This document shows, in pieces, positions 30,850 through 41,268 of a stretch of 64,000 nt of DNA. The DNA lies in the NCBI GenBank assembly GCA_038143955.1, contig JAYQMT010000005.1, forward strand, positions 1,178,001 to 1,242,000. Direction: 5' to 3'. The stretch's first letter is position 1; each line of letters opens with the position of its first letter. The position numbers were made by a program, and so were the translations under genes. The notes beneath the pieces were generated by a model. That model did not search any database. It was not told where the DNA came from and saw only the letters and a program-made list of their open reading frames with translations. This DNA comes from Porticoccus sp038143955 (GTDB lineage Bacteria > Pseudomonadota > Gammaproteobacteria > Pseudomonadales > Porticoccaceae).

Positions 30850-32652
30850 ATGGTGCTTTTTTTATATAGGCAATTAACGACTTCAATGATTTATAAAGTA
30901 CTAAAAGAATTTTCATATCTATATGGTCGTCAAATGCTTACTTTGGCGATTGCTCTATTTTTTATATCTGACTCAATAGCTTTTCCCGTTGAAAATAATT
31001 CGACTAACACTGCACTCTTTGAAAAAACTGAATTCTTGAAAGTGAAGGAAGCCTTTCAACTTAATCCCATAATTGAAGATGATCAACTTGTCCTTGATTG
31101 GCTTATAGCACCTGGTTATTACCTATATAAAAATCGGTTCAAAATTTTTGACCATAATGACGATTTAATAATGTATAAACCCAGTTATGCCAGCGGGAGA
31201 CTTATCTATGACGAGTATTATAAAAAAGATTTAGAGGTTTATTATGGATATACAAAGTTTTCTGTACCCCTGAATATTTCTACTAAAAAAATTATTATTG
31301 AATCTCAAGGCTGTGCCGATGCTGGTTTATGTTACCCAGTCCAGCGTCAAACTGTTTTTTTTGACTCTAGCAAATCTATAGCATTGCTAGAGGAAAAATT
31401 TAAGCAGCATCAATCCATAAAAAAAGATGTGAAATTAAATAAAAAAATAAACTCGATGGAGACTAAAAATTTATCTCTGTATGTGGTGCTTTTATTTGCT
31501 TTTTTGGGTGGCTTAATTCTCAATCTTATGCCTTGTGTTTTTCCAATTCTTTCTATAAAAATACTCAATCTTGCTACTTTAGATGCGACTCATAATAACA
31601 AGTATCTTCATGGGTTAGCATATACTTTTGGTGTACTGTTCAGTTTTGTTCTTATTGGATCACTTTTAATGATCTTAAGAGATACAGGAGAAAGCCTAGG
31701 ATGGGGTTTTCAGCTTCAATCGCCAATTTTCGTAGTATTCATAGTGTACTTGTTTGTCCTCATAGGGCTAAGTCTATCTGGTTGGTTCACGTTGGGTAAT
31801 AGTATTATGGGATGGGGTCAAAAAACGACTCAAGGTAATAATTTATCATCTTCTTTCATGACCGGGCTACTAGCGACTGTTGTTGCAAGTCCTTGTACTG
31901 CACCTTTTATGGGGACAGCACTTGGTTTTGCTTTAACCCAGTCTTCGATGATTGCAATAAGTACATTTATTTTTTTAGGTCTAGGTATGGCTTTCCCTAT
32001 ACTAGCTATTACCTGCTTGCCTAACCTATCAAACTGGTTACCAAAGCCGGGGGTATGGATGGACCGCTTTAAACAATTTTTAGCCTTCCCACTATACTTA
32101 ACCGCTGTTTGGTTGATCTGGGTTTTAGGCAGACAAACTAATAGCGATGTAGTTGCCGCAATCTTATGTGGCATTGTTTTGATATTGTTTGCCATCTGGC
32201 TTCATAAAATCTACAAGAACAAAATGACCAAGATATTAACCGTAGTATTATTTGCCTTAGCAATATTTTTACCAATCTGGAACGAAAAAAATCAAGACAC
32301 AGATAACTTATGGGAGGTTTACTCAAAAGAAAGATTAAGTGTATTACTGGAAAATGGAGATTCAGTTTTCATTAACCTGACTGCTGACTGGTGTATCACC
32401 TGTTTGGTAAACGAGCAAATGGTGCTAAAGACAAATGATTTTTCCGATATTTTGAATAAAAAAAATATCATTTACCTTAAAGCAGATTGGACTAAATATA
32501 ACCCAGAAATTACCGAATTATTAAATTATTATAATAGAAGCGGTGTTCCGCTATATCTTTTTTATCCTTCAGGAGAGGCTGAACCCATCATACTTCCACA
32601 AATTTTAAAAATTAGCGACATGATAGATGTTTTTTCGAGGAATATAAGGTAG
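30850..32652 (+). CDS. dsbD: thiol:disulfide interchange protein DsbD
   Basis: Inner-membrane transporter of electrons from thioredoxin to periplasmic DsbC and cytochrome c maturation. All three cysteine pairs are seen: the N-terminal periplasmic domain (SQGCADAGLCYPVQ), the eight-helix membrane domain (NLMPCVFPILSIK and VASPCTAPFMGTALGF), and the C-terminal thioredoxin-like domain (LTADWCITCLVNEQ). The signal peptide is LTLAIALFFISDSIA. The true start is unsure: ATGs at 30850, 30886 and 30934 are all in frame and none has a good ribosome-binding site. At 600 codons it is of normal size. The gene is intact. Confidence 0.94.
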   Translation: MVLFLYRQLTTSMIYKVLKEFSYLYGRQMLTLAIALFFISDSIAFPVENNSTNTALFEKTEFLKVKEAFQLNPIIEDDQLVLDWLIAPGYYLYKNRFKIFDHNDDLIMYKPSYASGRLIYDEYYKKDLEVYYGYTKFSVPLNISTKKIIIESQGCADAGLCYPVQRQTVFFDSSKSIALLEEKFKQHQSIKKDVKLNKKINSMETKNLSLYVVLLFAFLGGLILNLMPCVFPILSIKILNLATLDATHNNKYLHGLAYTFGVLFSFVLIGSLLMILRDTGESLGWGFQLQSPIFVVFIVYLFVLIGLSLSGWFTLGNSIMGWGQKTTQGNNLSSSFMTGLLATVVASPCTAPFMGTALGFALTQSSMIAISTFIFLGLGMAFPILAITCLPNLSNWLPKPGVWMDRFKQFLAFPLYLTAVWLIWVLGRQTNSDVVAAILCGIVLILFAIWLHKIYKNKMTKILTVVLFALAIFLPIWNEKNQDTDNLWEVYSKERLSVLLENGDSVFINLTADWCITCLVNEQMVLKTNDFSDILNKKNIIYLKADWTKYNPEITELLNYYNRSGVPLYLFYPSGEAEPIILPQILKISDMIDVFSRNIR

Positions 32653-32842
32653 ATTTTGTGTATTTTTTATTAAAAACAATAAAACTGCATCTAGATTCCT
32701 TGAATTTCACACGAAATTACAAAAATTTGAAAAAGATTATGGAAAATTTTTATCGATATATCCCGCATTTTACTTAAATTTGTTGCTATTAGTGTCAAAA
32801 ATTCAAAATATTGGACAGTTTGTATATTTTAATGCAGACTTC

Positions 32843-32870
32843 TAGTAAGTTGAAAATTTCCAACTTACTA
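32843..32870. repeat. perfect 10-bp inverted repeat ahead of aroQ-accB-accC
   Basis: TAGTAAGTTG (32843-32852) and CAACTTACTA (32861-32870) are exact reverse complements with an eight-base spacer, 33 bases before the aroQ ATG. No T run follows on the plus strand. A dyad operator or an mRNA hairpin in the leader is possible. Confidence 0.6.
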
Positions 32871-32903
32871 AAATACCTATATAACAAAGTTCGCAGGTAA
32901 AAC

Positions 32904-33344
32904 ATGGCTACTATATTAGTAATTCACGGCCCTAACTTAAATTTATTAGGAACTAGAGAGCCAGATTTATATGGCAACAAAAGTCTAGAAGAAATAAACC
33001 AAGAACTGATGAATGCTTGCAAAGAAAAAAAACATCAACTTTTAGCATTACAAAGTAACTCAGAGCACACGCTTATAGATAGAATTCATACTGCAAAAAA
33101 AGAGGGCGTACAATTTATTATTATAAATCCTGCCGCATTTACACATACTAGTATTGCTCTTCGTGATGCGTTGCTGGGAACAGGTATTCCTTTCATTGAG
33201 GTTCACTTATCGAACATACATGGTCGAGAAGAATTCAGACAATCGTCTTATTTTTCTGATATAGCAACAGGTGTTATTTGTGGCTTTGGAAGCCTTAGCT
33301 ATGAATTAGCATTAAATGCGGCTCTGGTTCAGCTAGAGTCATAA
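32904..33344 (+). CDS. aroQ: 3-dehydroquinate dehydratase, type II
   Basis: Third step of the shikimate pathway. The type II active site is complete: GPNLNLLGTREPDLYG (Arg and Tyr of the lid), NPAAFTHTSIALRDAL (Asn), and EVHLSNIHGREEFRQ (His). At 146 residues it has the standard dodecameric-enzyme subunit size. It stands directly before accB-accC, the arrangement conserved in Pseudomonas and relatives. The preceding 250 bases have no gene but carry the inverted repeat listed. The gene is intact. Confidence 0.97.
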   Translation: MATILVIHGPNLNLLGTREPDLYGNKSLEEINQELMNACKEKKHQLLALQSNSEHTLIDRIHTAKKEGVQFIIINPAAFTHTSIALRDALLGTGIPFIEVHLSNIHGREEFRQSSYFSDIATGVICGFGSLSYELALNAALVQLES

Positions 33345-33374
33345 ATAATAATTTACCATTTGGAGAAAATACAG

Positions 33375-33833
33375 ATGGATATTCGAAAAATAAAAAAATT
33401 AATCGAATTAATTGAAGATTCTGATATCAATGAGTTAGAGATTAAAGAGTCCGAAGAATCTATTCGAATCAGTCGCGGTGGTCAGGTAACTATTTCACAA
33501 GCTACCAGCCCTTTACCTGCTACCACACAAACATTGAATACGCCACCAACGTTAGAAGTTAATGAGAAAGTCTCCAGTGCAACAAATGCATCAATTAATG
33601 GGCATATTATTAAATCGCCTATGGTCGGAACATTTTATAGGTCGTCCGCACCTGGAGAAAAAGTTTTTGTCGAGGAAGGCCAGCAAGTAAATAATGGCGA
33701 CATACTCTGTATTATAGAAGCTATGAAAATGATGAATCAGATCAAAGCTGATAAAGCTGGTGTTATTGGGGAAATTTTGACTAAAGACGGTGAACCAGTT
33801 GAATTTGATCAGCCAATGATTACTATTATTTAA
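33375..33833 (+). CDS. accB: acetyl-CoA carboxylase biotin carboxyl carrier protein
   Basis: Carries the biotin that AccC carboxylates and the AccAD transferase uses to form malonyl-CoA. MDIRKIKKLIELIEDSDI is the conserved N-terminus. A flexible Pro/Ala/Thr-rich linker follows, then the biotinyl domain with EAMKMMNQIKAD, whose lysine between the two methionines is biotinylated. I choose the ATG at 33375 (GGAG at 33361-33364) over an in-frame TTG 15 bases upstream. The length is 152 residues. It is in an operon with aroQ and accC. The gene is intact. Confidence 0.97.
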   Translation: MDIRKIKKLIELIEDSDINELEIKESEESIRISRGGQVTISQATSPLPATTQTLNTPPTLEVNEKVSSATNASINGHIIKSPMVGTFYRSSAPGEKVFVEEGQQVNNGDILCIIEAMKMMNQIKADKAGVIGEILTKDGEPVEFDQPMITII

Positions 33834-33858
33834 ACTATAAAGAATAGGAACTATAGCT

Positions 33859-35199
33859 ATGCTGGAAAAAGTCCTTATTGCTAATCGTGGTGAAATTGCC
33901 CTAAGGATTCTTAGATCCTGTAAAGAACTTGGCATAAAAACCGTTGCAGTACATTCTAAAGCTGATGCAAATCTCAAGCATGTATTACTTGCAGACGAAT
34001 CAATTTGCATAGGGCCCAACTCGTCTACTCAGAGTTATCTTAATGTGCCAGCAATTATTAGCGCTATGGAGATCTCTAACTCTCAGGCAGTACATCCCGG
34101 TTATGGATTTCTTGCTGAAAATGCAGATTTTGCTGAGAAAGTTGAGAAAAGTGGTTTTATATTTATTGGTCCAACAGCTTCTGTAATAAGAACTATGGGA
34201 GATAAAGTTGCAGCTATAGCAAGCATGATAAAGGCTGGTGTCCCCACTGTGCCAGGCTCAAATGGACCGCTTAATAATAATGGTGACCGCAGTAAAAAAA
34301 TTGGTGCTAAAGTTGGGTATCCCGTAATCATAAAAGCCGCTGCAGGTGGGGGTGGAAGAGGCATGCGGGTTGTGCGCAGCGAGGAGGAACTATCTGATGC
34401 AATTCAGCTAACTAAAGCCGAAGCTAAAGCTGCTTTTGGTGACGATACAGTCTATATGGAGAAATTTCTAGAGGATCCACGTCATGTTGAAGTGCAGGTA
34501 ATCGCAGACGGAAAGGGAAATGCAATTCATCTTGGTGATCGAGACTGCTCCCTACAACGTCGTCATCAAAAGGTAATAGAAGAGGCGCCTGCACCTAATA
34601 TACCCGAAGCGGCACGTGATGCAGTCTTAAAAGCTTGTGTTGAAGCCTGTATAAAAATTGACTATCGCGGAGCAGGTACATTCGAATTTCTTTATGAAAA
34701 AGGTGAATTCTTTTTTATTGAAATGAATACTCGAATTCAAGTCGAGCATCCTGTAACAGAGATGATCACTGGTATAGATATCGTGAAAGAGCAACTGTTG
34801 ATTGCAGGTGGAAAAAAACTGAGTATAAAACAAGAAGATGTAGTTATTAGGGGGCATGCATTTGAGTGCCGAATAAATGCTGAAGACTCATCTACATTTA
34901 TGCCTAGTCCAGGAAAAATAACAGCCTATCACGCTCCTGGCGGCAACGGAGTCAGGGTTGACTCGCATATTTACACTGGATATACAGTTCCGCCATACTA
35001 TGATTCCTTGATAGGTAAAATTATAACTCGCGGTAAAGATAGATGTGGTGCTCTTTCTAGAATGGCTAATGCACTTGATGAGCTTCATATCGAGGGTATA
35101 GAAACAAATATCAACCTTCAAAAAGACCTTGTCTCTGATAAGGAATTCCGTATGGGGGGCGTTAATATTCACTATCTAGAAAAGAAATTAGGTATCTAA
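33859..35199 (+). CDS. accC: acetyl-CoA carboxylase, biotin carboxylase subunit
   Basis: ATP-grasp enzyme that carboxylates biotin on AccB. It begins LEKVLIANRGEIALRILRSC. The ATP-binding glycine loop is AAGGGGRGMRVV, and the active site has FIEMNTRIQVEHPVTE. DRDCSLQRRHQKVIEEAP is another signature. The 446 residues are normal. It follows accB by 25 bases with a weak ribosome-binding site. prmA, which usually follows in Pseudomonas, is absent: about 160 gene-free bases separate accC from dusB. The gene is intact. Confidence 0.97.
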   Translation: MLEKVLIANRGEIALRILRSCKELGIKTVAVHSKADANLKHVLLADESICIGPNSSTQSYLNVPAIISAMEISNSQAVHPGYGFLAENADFAEKVEKSGFIFIGPTASVIRTMGDKVAAIASMIKAGVPTVPGSNGPLNNNGDRSKKIGAKVGYPVIIKAAAGGGGRGMRVVRSEEELSDAIQLTKAEAKAAFGDDTVYMEKFLEDPRHVEVQVIADGKGNAIHLGDRDCSLQRRHQKVIEEAPAPNIPEAARDAVLKACVEACIKIDYRGAGTFEFLYEKGEFFFIEMNTRIQVEHPVTEMITGIDIVKEQLLIAGGKKLSIKQEDVVIRGHAFECRINAEDSSTFMPSPGKITAYHAPGGNGVRVDSHIYTGYTVPPYYDSLIGKIITRGKDRCGALSRMANALDELHIEGIETNINLQKDLVSDKEFRMGGVNIHYLEKKLGI

Positions 35200-35361
35200 A
35201 TTCTATTCGAATTCCCATAAAAATTCTAAAAAAATATAAAATTTGAACATTCGATGTCTTGGCTTAAGTCTAATAATAGAATAAGCTTTAAATTGAAATT
35301 AATTTTGTTTTCTGAAAATAAGTATTAAGTTGATTATGCGTATTGATATAGGCTTCAAAGT

Positions 35362-36350
35362 TTGATAAAAATTGGGCGACATATAATTCAAGGTAAGGTC
35401 TTACTTGCTCCAATGGCAGGTATAACAGATTTACCATTCCGAACCTTATGCAAAAAAATGGGTGCAGGTCTTACTACCTCAGAGATGTTGACTTCAGATA
35501 TCTCACTTTGGGATAGTAAAAAAAGTAAGCACCGGTTAGCTACGAACAAAGAAGTCTCACCAAGGTCTATTCAGCTTGCTGGAAGTGTTCCAGAAATAAT
35601 GGCTCAAGCAGCTCGGCAAAATGTTGTGCTAGGTGCCGAAATTATTGATATAAATATGGGCTGTCCGGCAAAAAAGTTCTTAAAAGAGCTGCGGGGTCAG
35701 CTCTGCTTCAAGATGAAAAGCTTGTTGAAAGAATATTAAAATCTATAACCTCCGCTGTAGACATACCAGTTACTTTAAAAATTCGCACTGGGTGGAGCAC
35801 AGAAAACCGTAATGCTATACGTATTGCACGAATTGCCGAGGATGCTGGCATAAAAGCTCTAGCCATTCATGGTCGTACACGTGAATGTAGATTTTTAGGT
35901 AACGCCGAATATGACACTATTGCATCTGTAGTAGAAAGCTGCTCAATCCCTGTTTTTGCAAATGGTGATATATCATCTCCCCAAGATGCTAAACATGTAT
36001 TAGACTATACGGGTGCAGCAGCAGTTATGGTTGGAAGAGCTGCTCAAGGTAATCCATGGATATTTGAACAAATAAATCATTATCTTGAAAAAGGATTCGC
36101 CTCAAAGAGCCCTTCGCAAATTCAAATAGCGAATACAGTTATTGGTCATATCAAAGCTATCCATAAACATTATGGTGAGCACCTAGGAACAAGGATTGCC
36201 AGGAAACACGCTGGTTGGTACATTAATGTCTTGGCAGACTGTAAAGAATTTCGAAGTCATTTTTTTAAATTAGAAAAGCCTGAGAAACAATTACAAAGTT
36301 TGCATGATTTTTTTGGGTCAACAAATAATATCTGGAATAGAGCAGCATGA
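35362..36350 (+). CDS. dusB: tRNA-dihydrouridine synthase B (frameshifted)
   Basis: FMN-dependent reduction of a uridine in the D-loop of tRNA. LLAPMAGITDLPFRTLC and NMGCPAKK are the FMN barrel and catalytic-loop motifs. At the A6 run 35670-35675 one base seems to be missing. The frame then gives KVLKRAAGSALLQD, VTLKIRTGWS, IHGRTREC, ANGDISSPQDA and GRAAQGNPWIF. The start is a TTG at 35362 because no ATG is in frame. Repaired length is about 329 residues. The stop overlaps the fis start by four bases, the conserved dusB-fis coupling. Confidence 0.94.
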
Positions 36351-36640
36351 TCGATAGTGACAAACCTAAGCCAAAATTACAAAGCGATTCTGAAATACCG
36401 CATATTAGTAAATATGGATCTATTCGTAATTGTTTAGTTCATGCTCTGAATGAATATTTTCATGATCTTGACGATCAATCCACACACAATCTCTATGGTC
36501 TTGTTTTTAAGGAGGTAGAAGCGACGCTTCTGGAAACAACACTTGCATTTACTAATCAAAACCAAAGTAAGGCAGCTGAAATGTTAGGGATAAATCGTGG
36601 AACGTTACGAAAAAAACTCAAGGAGTACGGGCTTATCTAG
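36347..36640 (+). CDS. fis: DNA-binding protein Fis
   Basis: Nucleoid protein that bends DNA and activates rRNA and other promoters in fast growth. The C-terminal helix-turn-helix is NQSKAAEMLGINRGTLRKKL, preceded by the dimer helices with VFKEVEATLLETTLAFT. At 97 residues it is the usual size. The less conserved N-terminus (about 40 residues) holds the beta-hairpin arm. It is coupled to dusB by a four-base overlap. The gene is intact. Confidence 0.96.
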   Translation: MIDSDKPKPKLQSDSEIPHISKYGSIRNCLVHALNEYFHDLDDQSTHNLYGLVFKEVEATLLETTLAFTNQNQSKAAEMLGINRGTLRKKLKEYGLI

Positions 36641-36679
36641 CCATTACCCAAATTAGCATAAACCATTAATGGATTTACT

Positions 36680-38253
36680 ATGGCCGATCTTCGTAAAATT
36701 TCACGTGTTTTAATAAGTGTATCTGATAAAACTGGAGTAGTTAGTTTTGCACAATCACTTGATGCTAAGGGGATTGAGATTCTATCTACGGGGGGTACCT
36801 ACCGTTTAATAAAAGAGAGTGATATTAATGTTCGTGAAGTCTCAGATTATACTGAGTTTCCAGAAATGATGGATGGTCGAGTAAAAACTCTTCATCCAAA
36901 AATACATGGCGGAATACTTGGTCGTCGAGGTACCGATGATAAGGTAATGAATGACCACAATATATTGGGTATAGACATGGTTGTTGTGAATCTTTATCCT
37001 TTCGAAGCTACTGTTGCGGATCCAAATTGCGATCTGAATAATGCTATTGAAAACATAGATATCGGTGGCCCTACTATGGTTAGGTCAGCAGCCAAAAATT
37101 ATAATGATGTCACTGTAGTCGTTAACAATAGTGATTATGGCGTAGTGCTTAAAGAACTAGATAAGACCGGTGGTTGCACTACCTATGAAACACGCTATAG
37201 CATGATGGTTAAAGCGTTTGAACACACTGCCGCTTATGATGGTATGATAGCTAATCATTTTGGAGCTCGGAACAGTGACAATAAAAAATCCTTGTTTCCA
37301 AACACCTACAACATCCAGTTAATCAAAGCTCAAGAAATGCGTTACGGAGAAAATCCTCATCAAAATGCAGCATTTTATAAAGAAAAAAGAGCCAATAAAT
37401 CCAGCGTTGCCAATGCAATCCAGCTTCAAGGCAAAGAACTTTCATACAATAATATAGCAGATACAGATGCTGCTCTGGAATGTGTTAAGCAGTTTGATAA
37501 ACCAGCCTGTGTAATTGTCAAACATGCTAATCCATGTGGTGCGGCCATCGCAAAAGATGCGAACGCTGCCTATGATCTAGCATTCAGCACCGATCCTGAA
37601 TCCGCCTTCGGAGGTATTATAGCTTTTAATCGTAAACTAGATGAAAAGACCGCAATGAATATATGTGCACGTCAATTTGTCGAAGTTATTATTGCTCCAA
37701 ATGTTACTGATCAAGCAAAGCACATCATTGCTAGTAAAAAAAATGTTCGACTTTTGGTGTGTGGGGAAATAGATCAGGAAAATCTCAAGGATTTGACTTC
37801 AAAAGAGTGAATAGTGGTCTTTTGATACAAGATAAAGACAATATGATGATCACTCGTGACGATCTAAAAATAGTGACTAAAAAAATTCCTACTGATGAAG
37901 AATTCGATGAGATGATCTTTGCTTGGAAGATTGCCAAAATGGTAAAATCCAATGCAATAGTCTATACAAAAAATAATAGAACTATTGGTGTAGGGGCTGG
38001 ACAAATGAGTCGAATAAATTCAGCTAGAATAGCTGCAATAAAAGCTGATCATGCAGGTCTAGAAGTTAAAGGCTCTATTATGGCTTCAGATGCTTTCTTC
38101 CCTTTCAGAGACGGCATCGATAATGCTGGTAAAATAGGTATAAGTTGTGTAATTCAACCGGGTGGATCTGTTCGTGATGAGGAGGTAATTGCTGCTGCTA
38201 ATGAACATAATATAGCAATGGTCTTTACTGGGATTAGGCATTTTAGGCACTAA
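36680..38253 (+). CDS. purH: bifunctional AICAR formyltransferase / IMP cyclohydrolase (frameshifted)
   Basis: Last two steps of IMP synthesis. The N-terminal cyclohydrolase domain has LISVSDKTGVVSFA, EILSTGGTYRLI and RVKTLHPKIHGGIL. The transformylase domain has RYGENPHQNAAFY and IVKHANPCGAA, with the Lys-His pair. Near 37799-37800 one base (a G) seems to be missing. The restored frame reads LKGFDFKRVNSGLLIQD and ends SDAFFPFRDGIDNA and TGIRHFRH, as expected. Repaired length is about 524 residues. purD follows after 27 bases, the usual order. Confidence 0.95.
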
Positions 38254-38280
38254 AAATCTACATCTGGAGGATCTGTATCC

Positions 38281-39561
38281 ATGGATATCTTACTAATTGG
38301 TTCTGGTGGGCGAGAACATGCTATGGCATGGAAGATCGCACAAAATTCAATGGTAGATAAAGTCTTTGTAGCCCCTGGTAATGCTGGAATAGAACTAGAA
38401 GAAAAATTAGAGAATTTAGCTATAGACCCAAATGACTTTGTGGCGCTCGCAAACTTTGCTAAGGGTAATAAAATCTCGTTGACCATAGTCGGACCAGAAC
38501 AGCCACTTGTCAAAGGTATTGTCGATTTTTTTATAGAACGTAATTTAAGAATTTTTGGGCCGTCAAAAAAAGCTGCGCAACTCGAAGGTTCCAAATCTTT
38601 CACAAAAGATTTTCTTTCTAGGCATAATATTCCTTCTGCTGAGTATAGAAAATTTACATCACTAAAGCGAGCTATTGCTTATCTAGATACAAAGGATGCT
38701 CCAATTGTAGTTAAAGCTGACGGATTAGCAGCAGGTAAAGGCGTGGTTGTTGCACAAACAGTCAGTGAGGCGAAACAGGCTGCCACAAACATGTTAGAAG
38801 GGAACGCTTTCGGAGATGCTGGTCATCAAATAGTCATAGAGGAGTTTCTAGATGGAGAAGAGGCTAGCTTTATTGTGGTTGTTGATGGGGAAAATATACT
38901 CCCTATGGCAACCACCCAAGATCATAAGGCACGTGATAATGGTGATAAAGGTCCAAATACAGGTGGCATGGGGGCATATTCTCCAGCGCCAGTCGTTACA
39001 AAGGAAGTATATGACCGTATTATGAATGAAGTTATTGAGCCAACGGTCACAGGTATGGCACAAGAAGGTAACACCTATTCAGGTTTCCTTTATGCTGGTC
39101 TAATGATCATGTCTGACGGATCACCTAAGGTTATTGAATATAACTGTCGCTTTGGTGACCCGGAAACACAACCGATAATGATGCGCCTTGAGTCCGACCT
39201 TCTTGATTTGTGTAATGCAGCATTAGATAAAAAATTAAGTAACCACATCATAAAATGGGATACTAGAGCAGCATTGGGAATTGTTATTGCTGCTGGGGGT
39301 TACCCTAACAAATACAAAACTGGTGATGTGATAACTGGTTTGCCAGTAAATTCCACTAATAATAAGGTTTTCCATGCAGGGACATCTACTGTCGATGGTA
39401 ATATTGTGACTAATGGGGGCAGAGTACTTTGTGCTGTCGGACTAGGAGCTAATATATCTTGTGCAAGAGAAGAAGCATATAAGATTGCTAAAGAGATTCA
39501 TTGGGAAGGATCGTTCTTCCGTAATGATATCGGATATCGTGCAATGGAGAGAGAACGTTGA
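38281..39561 (+). CDS. purD: phosphoribosylamine-glycine ligase
   Basis: Second committed step of purine synthesis, GAR synthetase. It begins DILLIGSGGREHAMAWK. The ATP-grasp domain has VVKADGLAAGKGVVVA, GEEASFIVVVDG and GGMGAYSPAPV, with NCRFGDPETQ at the metal site. The 426 residues are normal. GGAGG lies 12 bases before the ATG. It is cotranscribed with purH and converges on the metallo-hydrolase gene, whose stop is 15 bases away. The gene is intact. Confidence 0.97.
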   Translation: MDILLIGSGGREHAMAWKIAQNSMVDKVFVAPGNAGIELEEKLENLAIDPNDFVALANFAKGNKISLTIVGPEQPLVKGIVDFFIERNLRIFGPSKKAAQLEGSKSFTKDFLSRHNIPSAEYRKFTSLKRAIAYLDTKDAPIVVKADGLAAGKGVVVAQTVSEAKQAATNMLEGNAFGDAGHQIVIEEFLDGEEASFIVVVDGENILPMATTQDHKARDNGDKGPNTGGMGAYSPAPVVTKEVYDRIMNEVIEPTVTGMAQEGNTYSGFLYAGLMIMSDGSPKVIEYNCRFGDPETQPIMMRLESDLLDLCNAALDKKLSNHIIKWDTRAALGIVIAAGGYPNKYKTGDVITGLPVNSTNNKVFHAGTSTVDGNIVTNGGRVLCAVGLGANISCAREEAYKIAKEIHWEGSFFRNDIGYRAMERER

Positions 39562-39576
39562 GCTCATATATTAAAG

Positions 39577-40553
39577 CTATTTTTCAGTTGATTTTTTTTT
39601 ATTTTTCTCATTCTGCTTAGATATCCATATATCTATTCCTTGAGCATTTAGTTTAAAGTCTAGCTCTAATAGATCTTCCACCATCTTGATATCATAACAT
39701 GGGAATTTAGATGCTATATTGCTAATAGTCATCACTTTGATTGCATTGAAAATCTTTTCTTCTCTATTCGATGAAAATCTAAGTTCGATGGCAATTTTTC
39801 TGTAAGACTCTATTTGTTCACGCAAAATTTTAGCTTGTTTAGAGGGCTCTTTTATAACACCATAATGAGTTAAAAAATCTGTTTTGGCTTATATTCCATA
39901 ATTAAGTCTATAGATCCTAAGAGCTTGTCTGGATCAAACTGAACTGGAGACGTTGTAGGAAAAATAAATTTATTTAGCTTACCTCCTATTTTTTCGTATG
40001 AAATACCAAATGTATCTCCGGAAAACCAGCCCTGACTAACTTTATCCCAAATACAAAAATGGTGTTCCGCATGTCCCGGTGTATGACGAAACTCCAAAAT
40101 TCTTTTTTTTAAATAAATCTTGTCTCTATCTTGCATCGTAAGCGTTCGATTCTCTGGAACTGGAACGACCTCACCATATAATTCTTTAAATTTTCTCTCT
40201 CCATATACAGCCTTCGATCCAGCAACTAGCTTGTCTGGATTAATCATGTGTTTGGCCCCTCTGGGGTGAATAACAAGCTGTGCATTAGTGTATTTCTGCA
40301 TTAAAACACCAGCTCCGCCAGCGTGATCAAGGTGCACATGAGTTGGAATTATATATCGGACCATTTCTTTTTTTAAACTAAGGTGATGAAAAGCTTCTTC
40401 GATACCCGCTACTGTAAAAGCTGTTCCAGTTTCTATAATAACTATTTCGTTATCTTCTACTATCAAAAAACAGCAGGCGATGCCCGGACAAATATACCTT
40501 GCATCAATACAATAAATTCCATCATTTAGATTTATATATTTATCAGTTATCAT
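39577..40553 (-). CDS. metallo-beta-lactamase-fold hydrolase (frameshifted)
   Basis: An MBL-fold enzyme of unknown substrate. The metal-binding HxHxDH motif is PTHVHLDHAGGAG. Further ligands are in RHTPGHAEHHF and WFSGDTFG. The frame is broken near the end of the domain at the A6 run 39872-39877 (plus strand). With one base added it goes on as KPKQIFLTHYGVIKEP and then into a helical C-terminal region (REQIESYRKIAIELR ...). That 82-codon C-terminal piece looks like a separate gene only because of the break. Restored length is about 325 residues. It does not resemble glyoxalase II specifically. Confidence 0.8.
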
Positions 40554-40622
40554 TGAAACATCTAACTACATTAGTTTTAATTTTGTTATAGTATTTCCAA
40601 TAATAAGTAATTGTCAGTATTT

Positions 40623-41267
40623 ATGAGTACCAGAAATTATTCATCCATCGATAAATTTTTGGCGCAGGTAGATTTAGCGCTTAAAACGATTACCTCAGAA
40701 AATCCTGAGCATAACAGACCGTCTCCAGCTAAAAATTTAATCGAGCCAGAATTAACGGAATCAGAAAAAAAACAATCTGCAGCTCTAATGAGAGTAAATC
40801 ATACTGGTGAGGTATGCGCTCAGGCTCTTTACCAAGGGCAGGCACTAACAGCAAAACTCGATACTGTTAGGCAAGAGATGGAGCATGCAGCCAAAGAAGA
40901 AATCGACCACCTAGCATGGTGTCGCGAGCGAGTAGTTCAATTAGGGCAAAAACCAAGTATATTCAATCCTGTATGGTATGGTATGTCTTTTGGGATCGGT
41001 GCTTTTGCAGGCCTTGTTAGTGATAAATTAAGTCTGGGATTTGTTGCGGCAACTGAAGATCAAGTTTGCAAGCATTTGGTCCTTCATGTCGAAAAATTAC
41101 CATCCAGTGATATTAAAAGTCGTAAAATTGTGGAAGTGATGCTAAGGGACGAGGCACGTCACGCAGAAAAAGCGCTGGGGGCTGGAGGAGTAAATTTTCC
41201 TTTACCAGCAAAAACTTTAATGACAGCAGTATCAAAAACTATGACAAAAATTAGTCACCTCATATAA
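40623..41267 (+). CDS. coq7: 2-polyprenyl-3-methyl-6-methoxy-1,4-benzoquinone hydroxylase
   Basis: Di-iron monooxygenase of ubiquinone synthesis, the route used by Pseudomonas and relatives in place of UbiF. Ferritin-like ligands are visible in VNHTGEVCAQALYQGQ, AKEEIDHLAWC and MLRDEARHAEKALGAG. At 214 residues it matches P. aeruginosa Coq7. I choose the ATG at 40623, which gives the family start STRNYSSIDKFL. A TTG 12 bases earlier is in frame but has no support. It converges on the LysR gene with one base between stops. The gene is intact. Confidence 0.94.
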   Translation: MSTRNYSSIDKFLAQVDLALKTITSENPEHNRPSPAKNLIEPELTESEKKQSAALMRVNHTGEVCAQALYQGQALTAKLDTVRQEMEHAAKEEIDHLAWCRERVVQLGQKPSIFNPVWYGMSFGIGAFAGLVSDKLSLGFVAATEDQVCKHLVLHVEKLPSSDIKSRKIVEVMLRDEARHAEKALGAGGVNFPLPAKTLMTAVSKTMTKISHLI

Positions 41268-41268
41268 T

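Noticed and set aside
34888..35172. 94-codon open frame on the minus strand inside accC
   Set aside because: It is a shadow of the intact accC coding sequence.
35670..35675. Programmed ribosomal frameshift in dusB (A6 followed by G)
   Set aside because: A slippery sequence was considered, but no stimulatory hairpin or upstream Shine-Dalgarno is evident and the same kind of break occurs in many unrelated genes.
39577..39825. Separate 82-codon hypothetical gene
   Set aside because: One added base at 39872-39877 joins it to the MBL hydrolase with a sensible THYG continuation. It is that protein's C-terminus.
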